From positions 1 to 64,000 of the forward strand of contig CAUYLG010009127.1 in the NCBI GenBank assembly GCA_963573385.1: a stretch of 64,000 nt of DNA, written 5' to 3'. The notes under the pieces were generated by a model. The model was not told the origin of the DNA. It saw only the letters and a program-made list of their open reading frames with translations, and made no database searches. Origin of the DNA: Cacajao melanocephalus. Its lineage: Eukaryota; Chordata; Mammalia; Primates; Pitheciidae. Below are positions 24,025 through 35,734 of this stretch, piece by piece. Position 1 is the first letter of the stretch, and each line of letters opens with the position of its first letter. Made by a program: the position numbers and the translations under genes.

Positions 24025-24482
24025 CTGTGGAGGGCACCATATACCCCCAAAGATGCCCATGTCCTAATCCCCAGAACTGGTGAATATATAAGTAATATCA
24101 CATGAAAAAGGACACTTCGCAAATGGGATTAAGGATGTTTAGATGGCAAGATTATCCTGGATTATGTGGGTAGGCTAATGTAGTCATGAGGTCCTTATGA
24201 CAGAGGGAGATGACAGTGAAGGAGAGAGAAGCAGAGGTTGGTGTAATGCCACTGTTGGAAGAACCGCAAGCCAGGGACAGCCTCTAGAAGCTAGAAAAAG
24301 CAAGGAATAGATTTTTCCCTAGAGCTTCCTGAAGGAACAGAGATCTTCTGACATTTTGATTTTAGTGCTTATATAAAATCAGTTTTGGACTTACCACCTC
24401 TAGAACTACTAAATAATAAATTTATGTTGCTTTAGGCTACTAAGTTTGTGATATTTGTTACAGCAGCAAAAAGAAACTAACA
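24025..24482 (+). mobile_element. MaLR (MLT1-type) LTR
   Basis: It follows the MLT1-like LTR consensus: gatgcccatgtcctaatccc, agattatcctggattatgtg, gtccttatgacagagggaga, aaataataaatttatgttgc, and the end gttacagcagcaaaaagaaa. It is a solitary LTR with no internal region beside it. Confidence 0.8.
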
Positions 24483-25009
24483 CGCTGACTAAAATCATGT
24501 TCCAAGTCATACAAATGGGTGTTAATATGCTAACATCTAGAAGAAATTAAAACTGTAAGACAGAAGTTACAAAACAGAACCCTTCACTTCACCCTAGGGT
24601 CAAATTCGACCTGCAGATTTAAAAACTTAAGCCAGCTTTCAATACCTAGACACGTCATGTTTTAAAACAAATCATAGTTTTTCAAGCTTGTCTGGGAAAA
24701 GCAGACAAGTAACCCCACTGGTCCCACATTCCACAGGGCAGCATCAGCTGAGAGGGATGCAGCTGCCCTAGGCATGTGCAGTCTAGGTGGTTACAGTCCA
24801 CCTGCCCACCACCCTTATCCACAAGAGGTGGCCAATCCAGCCCCTGGGATGTGAGAGTGGGAGACCCCCGCTTAAGCTGAGCTTGGCTAGAGCATAAAGA
24901 GGCAAGATGTGAAGGGAATAATCCCACAAAGTGGGAGGGTGGTCTCCATCACCCTTGGGCTTTCCAGGGGGGTTGGGAGTCAAAAGAAGAGAGGGGATAA
25001 GACACTTTT
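24483..25009. other. Unassigned stretch
   Basis: Mixed composition; no gene or repeat recognised before the microsatellite. Confidence 0.45.
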
Positions 25010-25166
25010 CTTTCTCTCTTTCTAATGCACTGTGCTCTCTCTCTCTCACACACACACATACACACACGTTTCTAACACACTCTCTCTCCCTCTCTCCCGA
25101 ACACAACTCTCTCTCTAACACCCCCCCAACTCTCTCGCTCTCTCGCTCTCTCTCTCTTTCTCTCTG
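25010..25166. repeat. Complex CT/CA pyrimidine-rich microsatellite
   Basis: Blocks of (CT)n, (CA)n with a T interruption, further (CT)n, a C8-like run and (CTCG)/(CT)n alternate over about 155 bases. The minus strand is purine-rich for most of it. The long frames seen here on both strands are artefacts of the repeat. Confidence 0.93.
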
Positions 25167-25168
25167 GC

Positions 25169-25456
25169 CTATATTAATTTCCTGGGGCTGCTGTAACAAA
25201 TTACCACAAACTTGATGTAAAACAACTTATTCTCTCCCAGTTCTGGAGGCCATGCATCTTAGATTAACATGTCAACAAGGCCACATTTCCTCCAAAGGCT
25301 CTCTCCAAAGGAGCATCCATTCCTTGCCTCTTCCAGCTTCTGGTGGCTGCTGGCATTCCTTGCTGTTCCTCAGCTGGAGTCTCTTCGCTCTGACCTCTGC
25401 CTTTCTTCACATCCCTTTCTTCTCTGTGTGTCTGCATCTCCCTTTGCCTCTCTTTT
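25169..25456 (-). mobile_element. MaLR-type LTR, segment next to L1
   Basis: The plus strand begins atattaatttcctggggctg, then ctgtaacaaattaccacaaa and gcctcttccagcttctggtg, the complement of an MLT1-class LTR. It is interrupted at 25457 and resumes at 25577. Confidence 0.75.
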
Positions 25457-25576
25457 TTTTTTTTTTTTTGAAAGGTTTTTTTAAAATTATTATTGTACTT
25501 TAGGTTCTGGGGTACATGTGCAGATCATTCAGGATTGTTGCATAGGTACATATGTGGCAAGGACACAGGGAGGGGA
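25457..25576 (-). mobile_element. L1 3' end with 5' inversion
   Basis: A T run and ttctggggtacatgtgcaga are the complement of an L1 3' end. From about 25557 the orientation flips: aaggacacagggagggga is plus-strand L1 3' sequence. The 11-base duplication gcctctctttt (25446-25456 and 25577-25587) brackets the whole, as expected of target-primed insertion with twin priming. Confidence 0.8.
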
Positions 25577-25763
25577 GCCTCTCTTTTACAAGGATACTTG
25601 CGAAAGCATTTAGGACCCATCTGAATAATCCAGGGTAATCTCCTCATCTCACAATCCTTAATTATACCTGCAAAGACACTTTTTCTAAATAAGATAAACT
25701 TTACAAATTACACGGATTAGGTCTTGGTATCTCCAGGTGGTCACATCCAGCCAACTACAGTGT
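25577..25763 (-). mobile_element. MaLR-type LTR, second segment
   Basis: It resumes the LTR with ttttacaaggatacttgcga, ataatccagggtaatctcct, aattatacctgcaaagacac and ggtggtcacatccagccaac. Confidence 0.7.
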
Positions 25764-26049
25764 CCGTCATCTCCCTAGCCCAGGGCAAGGTATGGGACAG
25801 CTCAGATAGAACCAGGGGAAGGGAAACCACCATTGGCTGAGGCTGCAGGGAGGAGGAGGCAGCAGAGGCTCCCAAGCCAGCTCCCCGGGCCCAGAGACCC
25901 TGCCTGTCCCCATAAGGTCATTGCTCTGCTGAACATGCCTCTGGCTGCTTCCCCATCACACCAGAAACACACTCCTGCCTCCCTCCCAGGCCCCATCTCC
26001 AGCCCTCTCCCTTGCTCACTGCACACTGTGCCTGCTCCTACCTCTCAGT
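25764..26049. other. Unassigned GC-richer spacer
   Basis: Weak frames on both strands, Ser/Pro-rich, with no recognisable domain. No exon evidence. Confidence 0.4.
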
Positions 26050-26275
26050 TCCCATGGGCCTTCCTCAGTCAGGAGGCCGTCCCTCACCGCCCCCCAACCA
26101 TCCAACAGCACTCACTGCCTCAGTCTACTTTCTCCATAGCACTTGTCACCACCTGGAATTACTCTTTGAATTCTACTTAGTTCTTTGTCTTCTGTCTACC
26201 AAACAGAAGCTCTATAAAACAAGGGGCCCCGGCTGAGCTTGGCCCTGCAGCATCCTCAAAGCACACACAAGCAGG
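26050..26275 (+). mobile_element. L2 3'-end fragment
   Basis: Matches the order of the L2 3' end: cctcagtcaggaggccgtcc, catagcacttgtcaccacct, ggaattactctttgaattc and accaaacagaagctctataa. Confidence 0.65.
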
Positions 26276-27586
26276 TCCTCTGAAAAATAAGAGCTAAATG
26301 GCTGGTTTCCTGATTTCTCCTTACTAGGATGGTTTAAGCTCTGGCTGAGGAGTCCTGTCTTCCACCTGGGCTTATTTTTGACAAAAACAAAACAGTTAAT
26401 GCATTACTCCTGGGTCTCCTTCAAGTGTACTCAATTAAATCACTGATGGCAAAAAGCTTTCTAACTCCAATTATGCTGTGCCACCTTCCAGCTGGAGGGC
26501 AAGAAGCCATCACACCTTCTTTGAAATGCTTTTTCCTCATCTAATTAGTCTAAAATGTTGATATTACTCTATCAGTTCCACTACAAGCCTCGCACTTTGG
26601 TGCTCACAGCCCATCCCTAACACACCTGGTGGACATCTGGATGGCAACTGGATGACAGCCTGTCCATGCAAACTTTAAAGAGCAGCAGCAGATTTCAACC
26701 AGTATGCAAGTATTGGCTTTTGTTTATTATTACAGAAAGCACACATATACTCGGAATACTTAAAAGATCATCAAAACATCATTGAAACGTAAAGTACATT
26801 ACTGCAAAAAGACTGATAGCAAAAATCTTGATAGTTCAGAATACAAAGATTCTATCTCTCAAAGCCTGTGCTTCTTTAGTTGAAAAACACCCTCTGCAAA
26901 GAGTGGGCGTGAGGCTTCTTAAACTGTGCTTCTGCCTGTTCCTCCCCACCACACACACACGTACAACTAAAACTGCAGGCTGGTGAGCGTCAGAGGATAC
27001 ATAGGAACAGAGTGCACAGCTCTCAAAGGGCTCAGCCACTCAGGAATAGTGGAGATCACCTAATTTGGGGGACCAACACAGAACTGTTGCGTTTTTATTT
27101 AACAAAGTAAGGACATTAAAGAGGACACACACACGTACCTTCCACAATCACGATCGTTCCATAAGAGAAAGGATATTTGAAGTTAAAAAAAAAAAAAAAA
27201 AAGAAAAGGAGTAAGCTCAGAATAAAGAGCTTAGCTCTCAAACAGAATATGTTTCCCGGCATGAATGCCTCCCTGCATTATCCTTATTTCTCTTCCAGTT
27301 GCTGAGGCCAGAGGAAATAAATTTCTCACCCAGGGGCACTAGGGCGGTTTTGTGAGCTGGTGACTTTGGAAATTCTGTGTGAAAGCCTGTTCTAAGAACT
27401 GAGGCTGAGTGACCGATGAAAAAGTAAAGGATGCATGGCCCCACCTCCCACCCTCGCCACCTCTGTTCACTTGGAACAGAGGGCATTTCCGGGGCAATGC
27501 ATGGCACACCCAGACAACAAAGACAAACTAGATCTTGGCTTCTACAATCAAAAGACCAAGCCCACCTGTGCATAATAATTTTAACA
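26276..27586. other. Repeat-poor stretch
   Basis: About 1.3 kb with only an 18-base A run near 27186 as a simple repeat. The part at 26300-26600 has tctaattagtctaaaat and ctcaattaaatcactg, homeodomain-like words in otherwise high-complexity sequence. A minus-strand frame of 111 codons at 27238-27573 has no recognisable domain. No gene is claimed. Confidence 0.4.
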
Positions 27587-27888
27587 GGGAATGTGGGGAC
27601 TGGTACACAGTCAAAAGGTACAAAGTTTCAGTTGGGATGAACAAAGTCTGGAGATCTATTGCACAGAATAGCCACTATAGTTAATAATACTGTATTGTAT
27701 GCTTGAAAAACACTAAAACAGTAGATCTTAAATGTTCCCACCATAAAAAATGAGAATTATGTGAGGTGATGGAGATGTGAATGGGCTTAATCATTTCCTA
27801 ATGTATATGCAGATTAATCAAAACATCACATTGTATACCATAAATATATACAATTTTGTCAGTTATACCTTAATAAAGCTGGAGGTGG
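27587..27888 (+). mobile_element. L1 3' end (L1MA/MB-type)
   Basis: Text follows the L1 3' UTR: caaagtttcagttgggatga, ggagatctattgcacagaat, atagttaataatactgtatt, ttatgtgaggtgatggagat and aaatatatacaattttgtca. Confidence 0.8.
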
Positions 27889-28167
27889 TATATTTGAATG
27901 GAGATAAGGTGGGGACAGAACTTTTCTCTCTCTCCTCAACCTAAGGGGCCCTAGGCTCCCATGGCTACCCTCCTGAGGAGCTGATATCAACTAGGAGAGT
28001 GTGGACAATAGGGCCTGGGAGGGGACAGAATGAGGTCACAGCCACATCTCAGCTGATTGATGCCTGGAAGATGTTGCATCTGAGGACCCCTACTCTTGGG
28101 TATTGTGCTTTATTCAGGACTATCTTCCCCTATCAGGCTTACTGGAAAGACTCCAGGCAAAGGCCAA
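27889..28167. other. Unassigned spacer
   Basis: No feature recognised. Confidence 0.5.
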
Positions 28168-28267
28168 AGGCTTGGGAGGTGGAGGTTGTGATAAGCCGAG
28201 ATCACGCCATTGCACTCCAGCCTGAGCAACAAAAGCAAAACTCTGTCTCAAAAAAAAAAAACAAAAA
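28168..28267 (+). mobile_element. 5'-truncated Alu, right-arm end
   Basis: Only the last part is present, from ggaggtggaggttgtgataa to ctccagcctgagcaacaaa and an A tail broken by one C. The start is truncated. Confidence 0.92.
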
Positions 28268-30129
28268 ACCATGGTGAGCACTTCTCACTCTGTCCTTACT
28301 ACCAGTATTTTGGTGTGATGAGACATAAAAACACCAGTGTTGTCATTTTGGTCTAGTGCTGCCACCTCTAGACACCAGCATGGGACAGGGATATATCAGA
28401 GCTGCCTCTTCCTGACTGTGCTGCGGCATCCTCTCCACACCCTGGCACAATGCCTCAGCACCTAACCAAGCTGTTTAAAACACCAGCCACGCCTCTCTGT
28501 CAGCTCTCATGCAGATGCCGTGAGTAGCTTCCTCCTGCAACCTGCAGCAAAAAGCACTGGCTTGCAGTAATGAGGGCCACAGCAGATAAAATCTATTCAC
28601 TTCTTCAACCTACCTTTAGGGACAGCCCACTGTGTAATGACCAGGTCCTGCCTTTTTACTCCAGATCTTATCCCTTAGAGACCAGGGAGAAGGGGTCTCT
28701 GCTTATCTTCCCTGAAGGTTGTGATGCAAAGGTCAGTTTTAGAGGTCCTCTGTGTGTGTTTACTAATCAAATGAAAGGTCTGGAAAATATTAAGATTGTG
28801 GCATGTGGAAATACTTGTAATTGACAAAATGTAAATGCTGAATGTTTGAGGCATGATAAGTGACGGGTATAATAAACTGATTAATTCAGTAAGAGTCTTC
28901 TGGAATGTGAGAATTTGCCAGCTTTGCTCCTATCAGAGGCATCTGTGGTCTTTGAGTCTCCATGAGATTCTCTAAAGGTCCCATGCCAACAAGACCTGAC
29001 CTCCAGCATTAAAGGGGTCTCAGCAAATGCCTTCATCCCCATATTTCCATTTAAAATGCCAAGGCTCAGGGCATCCCCACTATAGTAGGGTTGATCCAGT
29101 GGTAGACAGCCACTCAACTGACTCCTCAGCCTCTCTCCTCTCCGTATTTTCCTACTGTATGAGCTCTACCAGCAAAGTGTTCAAGAGGGACTCCAGGCTG
29201 GAGGTATCAGTGCCATAAGCTTTCTCCCCAACAATCTAAGTGAACATAAATAATCTCCCTCATTTGATTCATTTTTACTTCCAGCCTCCTGCTGTTCTGC
29301 GTTATGAGTCTCCATATCTATCTTTTCCCATTATTAGAAGAAAACCTGACAATTGCACAGTATGCTATTTTACTGTCCCCCGTGATGTCAAATGAGACTG
29401 GCAATCCACATCTCATCCCTGCATTCAGCAGCCTGAAGGTGGCAGGTCACAAGGAATTCCTTAATTCAGCCACCATCCCTTGAGCAATGCGAGGAAATGC
29501 ACGCTCCTCTCCTTGGGTGAGAACTACAGGAAGAAAGAAGGAACTGTTATCTTCTATAGACAGATACTGATGGAGACATCCAGTAAGGACAATGAACCGC
29601 AACCAAGGAAGAATACTGAGGGAGTAATTGTTCCTGTATTACCAATGTTCCCTGGGGGTTGAGGCAGGAGGGGTGGCCTTTAACGGCTCAAAGCCACACT
29701 GGTGAATAGCCACATTAACATTATAGAAATATACTAATTAAAACAACCGGAGAAGGCCTGGAGAAAAGAGGTTTTATTATTTCTATTTAAACTATCCCAT
29801 TAACAGCCTTCCAAAAAGGTAAAAAAATTTTAAAAATAAGGTTTTCAGGAAGCAAATTACCTGGGCATTTTCCTAAAGGAAGGAAATTTGACCCAGTTTC
29901 AGTGATCAAGAGCCATTTGTGGAAGCGTTCTTTAGCTCCAGGCCCCCTTTCCAGCCACTGAAGTGGGTCATCTGGAGGCTTCACAATAAACAATTGACAG
30001 TGCAGATTCTGACCTTGGCTCATCAGCTCAGAAGCCCACCTGATGTGCACAGATTAAAGGCTACTTGTGAGGAACCATGGAAATATATGAGCTCACATAT
30101 GGAGAAGGGCAATTAGGAGCCCTGGAGGG
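28268..30129. other. Long repeat-poor stretch
   Basis: Roughly 1.85 kb without a repeat family I can name. An 84-codon plus-strand frame at 28570-28824 and several 60-90 codon frames on both strands show no motifs. It may be single-copy intronic DNA. Confidence 0.4.
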
Positions 30130-30290
30130 CCTCCAGAGGCCGGAAATGTACTCATCGCATTCCAGCATCATCTCATTAATCCTCTAGAATGTCCTGTGAG
30201 GCAGGTCTTGTCAGCATCCCCATTTCAGACTTGAGGAAACTGAAGCCTGAAAGCAGAGGTTGAACCCTCCCTTCCCTCCATCAGCTCTGA
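30130..30290 (-). mobile_element. MIR
   Basis: The plus strand carries catctcattaatcctctaga, the cccatttcagacttgaggaa block and actgaagcctgaaagcagag, complements of the MIR core. Minus strand. Confidence 0.8.
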
Positions 30291-30427
30291 GTACCGGACA
30301 GACATTCCTAACTCTGTAAACCAAAACTAAAATTCTAAGGCACCCCCCACCTCCAACTATCTAAATGGATCCCTCCCTTCTCAGCCAAGGGCATTCCAAA
30401 GTTAACCTGAAAAACTAATTCAGGCCA

Positions 30428-30985
30428 TGATGGGAAGTGGGAGTCAGACACACCTCAATATACACTCCTCCCTTTTGGAATTCAGGAAAAGCCAACCAGC
30501 ATTAACATCAATAGAGACTTTAAGTCTGATAAGCAACATTTACAATCTATTCTCTCTGAAGCCTGCCACCTGGAGGCTTTCTCTGCACGGTAAAACTCTG
30601 GTCTCCACAACCGCTTATCATTGTAACCCAGACAATCCTTTCTATTGATTCCAGCCCTTTAGGTAATTACTTAACTCTTTCAACCAACTGCCAATCAGAA
30701 AATGTTTAAATCTACCTATAATCTGGAAGTTCCCTCCCCACACCACTTCCAGTTGTCCTACCACTTCGAGCTGTCTCGCCCTTCCAGATAGACCAATGTA
30801 CATCTTACAGGTATTGCTTGATGTATTATGTCTCCCTAAAAGATATAAAAGCAAGCTGTACCCCAACCACCTTGGGTACATGTCATCAGGGCCTCCTGTG
30901 GCCGTGTCAGGGGCACGTTCTTAACCTTGACAAAATAAATTTCCTAAATTGATTCAGACCTGTCTCAGATACTTTTGGGTTCACC
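30428..30985 (+). mobile_element. ERV1-class LTR (MER4-like)
   Basis: A solitary LTR from about tgatgggaagtgggagtcag to gggttcacca. It has a TATA-like box (agatataaaagcaag, about 30841-30855) and an AATAAA signal near 30933, with cagacctgtctcagatactt before the end, as in MER4-group LTRs. There is no adjacent viral internal region. Exact ends and subfamily are uncertain. Confidence 0.75.
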
Positions 30986-31574
30986 ACTCTAAACTAGTCT
31001 ATTAACTATTGATAAGGAATTTCTTTGCCATTCCCTGAGCCTTACATTCCTCAAGGTGTCTGGGGATTTCTTGGCAAGACAGAGGTGGGTGAAGTTGAGA
31101 TTTCTGTACCTTCGTGCAGCCTTACTAGCTAAAGAAACTCATCTTGTTTCACTTGTGCCTTTGCTACATTGTGCACCATGCTCTCCATTTTTTAAACAAA
31201 TCTAATACCTAATAACCTAAAATGTAAAAAACTAGGGAAAGAAAAATAAGTTACATTTTATATCTTTTATAAAATAACTCATACATCTCTTTAAATAACA
31301 GTTTCCCTTTCACAAAGCATTAATTCATAAATGTCTATGTACACTGGTAAAGAAGCAAATAACAGAGAACAATAAAAGTAATGAGTCCTTGTCTACTAGG
31401 ATAGCAATTAAGAACAGTAGGAAGAAAGTATTCAGTTTATAAAAAAATATGTGAGTCTAATTAATTTTTGCATTAAAGAATACATGTAGTAAGGAGCAGG
31501 TAATGGTGTCATTCAGAGGTAAGATTTCCAGGTAGGGGTATTAACTGCTGCAACCCATCTAAATTTATCAAAAT
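30986..31574. other. Unassigned stretch
   Basis: AT-rich, no repeat or gene recognised. Confidence 0.45.
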
Positions 31575-32110
31575 TACCAACACACACAGCCTTTATCCCT
31601 ACATTTCCACCTCCAGGAATCTATCCTAAAAGTGCCCACAGGTGAAATGATGTATGTGCAGGGTATTCATGGTGGCACTGTGGATAACAACACAAGACAG
31701 GTCTCTCAAAGGGACCTAGTTAAAATTATAACAACCATTCATACAATGTCCTACTGTGCAGCTATGAAAAGAATCAAGGAAGTGTTTGCTTTGATACTGG
31801 AAAACTTCCAAAATGTATTCTTAAATGGAAAAAAGCAAAGCTTCTAGCAATATGTATAGTGTGCTATCACATGCAAAAAAATTTAAAAAGAGGGGAAATA
31901 AGAATATATATTAGTAGTGGCTTCTGTTTCCATACACATATATCCAGAGGAATAAATATATAAATATCAATTATTACCTATCTGGATGGAGAGTGAGAAT
32001 TGGACAAAGAGAAAAGAGGTGAGAGATGAGGTTCTGGGTTCTTTTTCATGCCTATCTGATGCTTAAGACATATATATACTACCTCTTTTAAAAGTTAAAT
32101 AATATTCATG
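31575..32110 (+). mobile_element. Old L1 3' region (L1ME/M4-like)
   Basis: It carries the end of ORF2 and 3' UTR text: catttccacctccaggaatc, tattcatggtggcactgtgg, caatgtcctactgtgcagct and ttcttaaatggaaaaaagca. Frames are broken. Confidence 0.75.
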
Positions 32111-32384
32111 TATGCCCTGTCAGTATATATCCAGTTCAGTTAACATATCTTTCCATTAAAACATGGGTACCCAGTCCCCCTTCTCAGGATGCAGCCTGGC
32201 AGTGTTTTACACATTACCAAGGACTACCAGAACTCACCACCTCTCTCTGCCTGACTCTTAGTCTCAGCACAGGTCAGGGAGGCACAAGGGTAAACCTGGA
32301 TGGCAGACCACTCATGAGAACAACAGGCAACAGAAGGCTGAGGAGACCAAATCCCCACACGCTTACCAAACTCTCCCAGGGGCC
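32111..32384. other. Unassigned spacer
   Basis: No feature recognised. Confidence 0.5.
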
Positions 32385-32575
32385 TGTGTGAATTATTGCC
32401 AATCCCAGGACACTTTTCTCCAGGACATCATGAGCCGCATTTCACTGTCTTTCAAAGTTCATTATCTCATCTACTCTTCCAGCACCCAATCCCTGTCCAA
32501 CAGATGAGGAAACTAAGTATGCAGAAGTCCAGTGACCTTACCAAGTTCACGCTAATCCCAGATTTTCTTACACCA
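32385..32575 (-). mobile_element. MIR
   Basis: The plus strand has attatctcatctactcttcc, an aacagatgaggaaactaagt block and cagtgaccttaccaagttca, complements of the MIR core. Confidence 0.75.
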
Positions 32576-32799
32576 GTATGAGCTATCTAACACACACACA
32601 CAAATTTTGCATAGTGTATAGATTTTTAAAGTAGATTTGCTAATTTCCCACAAGGAGGTACACTGGGCAGTCTTATTACTTAAGAACTGATTAAACTTAC
32701 TGAACAGCTTTTTAAAAAGAAGGCCACCTTACTATTCCCAAACCTTAGATGTAATTTCTCAACATCCTAGTTTGACATGATAGAAAGTCATGGCTGACA
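32576..32799. other. Unassigned spacer
   Basis: A short (CA)n run at 32590-32602; otherwise nothing. Confidence 0.5.
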
Positions 32800-33070
32800 G
32801 GCTGGGCCATAGGTGCCACCTCTGGGCTCATACACTCCTCTGCCCACTGCCCCTCATCCTCCTTACTGCTCTACTTTTTTTCCACAACACTTATCACCTT
32901 CTAACAAACATTGTATTTTTCTTATTTATCATGCTTGTCTTTACTCTCTGCCTTCCCCTTATTGAATATAAGCCCCATCAAGGTATGGATCTTCTTTTCT
33001 GTTCTCTGAGAGATCCTAAAGGCTTGGAACAGTACATAGTAGATGCCCTATAAATATCTGTAAAATCTAC
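32800..33070 (+). mobile_element. L2 3'-end fragment
   Basis: Good L2 pattern: ccacaacacttatcaccttc, cccttattgaatataagccc, ccatcaaggtatggatcttc, ggaacagtacatagtagatg and ccctataaatatctgt. Confidence 0.85.
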
Positions 33071-33867
33071 CCCAAATCCATTCTCAAAAATCTCCGAAAA
33101 CTAAAAGAGATACATAGGCAACATTCATCTCTAAAGGGATTCTGATTTTTAAACAAACTGCTTAGATATCTGATGACATGGTAGTGGCAAAAAGAGGCCA
33201 TAAAAGTTACACAGCAAAATAATAAAAAGTTTAAGATCAAAGACATTTTGAGAGAGCTAACGTATACTTTAGAACATCCTCTGGAGGAGACTATTAAGGT
33301 TATGTTCCATTAACATAATCCAAGGCAACTGCTTGAGTCCAGGTTTTGAAAAATCTTTGTTCTTGGAGCAGACAATGAGATGAGAGATTCTACCATTACT
33401 GACTGCAGCTCTTGTCTTTCTTCCATCAGAGTTAAAAGCCTTTCACATTATGCTTTCTTTAAATAAAGTTGTAAAGGAGCACACCTTCAGAACAGAACAC
33501 TGAAAATGTAATTTAATGCATGAACTCCCTTCAGCCTTACTCCATACAGAATTGGTACAGGGATAATTACTTTTGACCTCTATTTTCATTAGCTAAAAGT
33601 TCTGTGGAAAGTTCTCACATCTGTGAGACCCAGCCCCAGTTAGAGCGTGAGTCTACAGCAAGATTATCAGACGCAAAGGGCCAGGAGGGTGAGGTGGGCT
33701 GGACAACTGATCTTATTGAAAGACACTTCTAAGGACCCAAATGACCCAATTCTTGTTTTGTTACATCCTCAGGGGTCTCCAATTATTTCAATGCATATTT
33801 TGAAATCTTCTAAAAATTGTATGAGCCCTTGGTTTCAGACAGTGAACTGACCACATTCTGAGACTTC
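33071..33867. other. Unassigned stretch
   Basis: About 800 bases, AT-rich, with no named repeat or gene signal. Confidence 0.45.
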
Positions 33868-33872
33868 CCTTC

Positions 33873-34233
33873 TGATATGGTTTGGCTGTGTCCCCACCCA
33901 AATCTCATTTTGAATTGTAACTTCCATAATTCCCACAGGCTGTGGGAGGGACCCGGTGGGAGATAACTGGATCATAGGGGTGGTTCCCCCATACTGTTCT
34001 CATACTAGTGAATAAGTCTCACAAGAAGTGATAGATTTATAAGGGAAAAACTCTTTCATCTTGTTCTCATTCTTTCTTGTCTGCCACCATGTAAGATGTG
34101 CCTTTCACCTTCTGCCATGTTTGAAAGGCCTCCCCAACCACGTGGAACTGTGAGTCCATTAAATCTCTTTTTCTTTATAAATTACCTAGTCTCAGGTACA
34201 TCTTTATCAGCAGCATGAAAACAGACTAATATA
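33873..34233 (+). mobile_element. THE1-type solo LTR
   Basis: A 361-base LTR from tgatatggtttggctgtgtc to acagactaatata. Near-identical short flanks (ccttc before, cctcc after) fit the 5-base duplication of ERVL-MaLR elements with one change. It shares the ttctttataaattacctagt region and the gcagcatgaaaacagac end with the THE1/MSTA consensus. Confidence 0.95.
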
Positions 34234-34665
34234 CCTCCTCACCACATTCTCAATGACAAACATATTGTGATAATTGAAAAAAAAAGTTTTTTAATGACCA
34301 CCTACACAGTGATGCTCTAAAACAAGGAAAGGAGACCTGTATAGGCCAGAAATGGATGTGCCTGTCCAAAATGAAAGAAACATGGCTATACTCCATCAAG
34401 AAGAGAGACAACTGAGAGTGACAAGGGGCTGGTACCCACAAGGCCACACAGGGACTAGGCCTGGACACCTACTAACTGGTGAAAATGGAGTGGGGAGCTG
34501 GGGAGGTGCCTTCCTAGTCACTGGTCAGAACTGCAAGCTCTCCACAGCCAAAGCAGCAGCCACTCAGATCCTGGCAATTCCATATCATAACAGCCTCCCA
34601 GCCCAGCCCAGGGCTATTGGAAACCAGCTCTACCAGGGAGGTACCTAAGGCAAACCCACATCTTG
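34234..34665. other. Unassigned stretch
   Basis: No named repeat. A plus-strand frame of 98 codons at 34352-34648 has no recognisable domain. Confidence 0.45.
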
Positions 34666-34677
34666 AAAGGCAGTTCA

Positions 34678-34986
34678 GGCCAGGCATGGTGGCTTACGCC
34701 TGTAATCTCAGCACTTTGGGAGGCCGAGGCAGGCAGATCACCTGAGGTCAGGAGTTCGAGACCAAACTGACCAACACGGTGAAATCCCACCTCTACTAAA
34801 AATACCCAAAAACTTAGCTGGGCCTGGCGGTGGGCACCCATAATCCTAGCTACTCAGGAGGCTGAGGCACTAGAATTGCTTGAACGCAGGAGGTGGACAT
34901 TGCAGTGAGCTGAGATCACGCCATTGCACTCCAGCCTGGGCAACAAGAGTGAAACTCTGTCTCAAAAAAAAAAAAAAACTAAAAAC
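34678..34986 (+). mobile_element. Full-length AluS-type element
   Basis: Complete dimer from ggccaggcatggtggcttac to an A15 tail and A-rich end. Flanked by aaaggcagttca (34666-34677) and aaaaggcagtttca (34987-35000), a target-site duplication with one extra T. Confidence 0.97.
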
Positions 34987-35000
34987 AAAAGGCAGTTTCA

Positions 35001-35734
35001 TAAACAAGATCAAACAACAAACAGAGCACCAGAACACACTCACTACTCACCGTTTTAGAAAAAAGTAAGAAACATCACAAAATCAAATCGACAACACTGA
35101 GCTGTGTGAACTTCCAAAGGGGCCATGAATCATTACAGTGGCAGGGTATGTGGGAAGTAGGATTCACACTGAGGCAGTCACTCAGCCAGCTGGGCTGTAG
35201 ATCACTTTTCTGGATAATGGACAATTGTCATGAGAACAGATGCACCAGGAAAGCTAATCCAAAGTAATCTTGTGGAAATGCTTGCTGACAAGTGGCCCTA
35301 TGTCATGGCTCCCATGATGAAGTGACAGAGAGAAGTGATTCATCACTTTCCCCTCCTGCCACAAGCACCCTCCTCACTCCCTAGTGACCATGCTCCATGG
35401 CCTGCTCCCCATATGGTGGAATGTGCACAGAGCCCAGTCCCTGACATTCCCAAGGTAACTCGGACAAATGCACGTTTCTCCTCTCTGCTGGCTTGGAAGA
35501 CTGCTACCAGGAATCTTACACCAACTTGCATTCATCTAGGAAGGTTAGCAGCAGGTTTGTGCAAGGAACAGAAACGTATTACTCCAAGCCTCAGTTACAA
35601 GATGAAAAAAAAATCTACCAACGGGTCCAAGAAAGATTTTCAACTTGGTCTTCAATGCTCTTAAAAGCATAATGTATCTACCCAGGTTACACTGGTGTCA
35701 AATGACACAGAGGACACAGTGGTTCCAGGTCACA
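35001..35734. other. Unassigned stretch
   Basis: Mixed sequence; a 109-codon plus frame at 35335-35664 is not recognisable. No gene or repeat is claimed. Confidence 0.45.

Noticed and set aside
24783..25215. Frames of 138 and 94 codons on opposite strands
   Set aside because: Both are products of the CT/CA microsatellite, which cannot hold stops in those frames.
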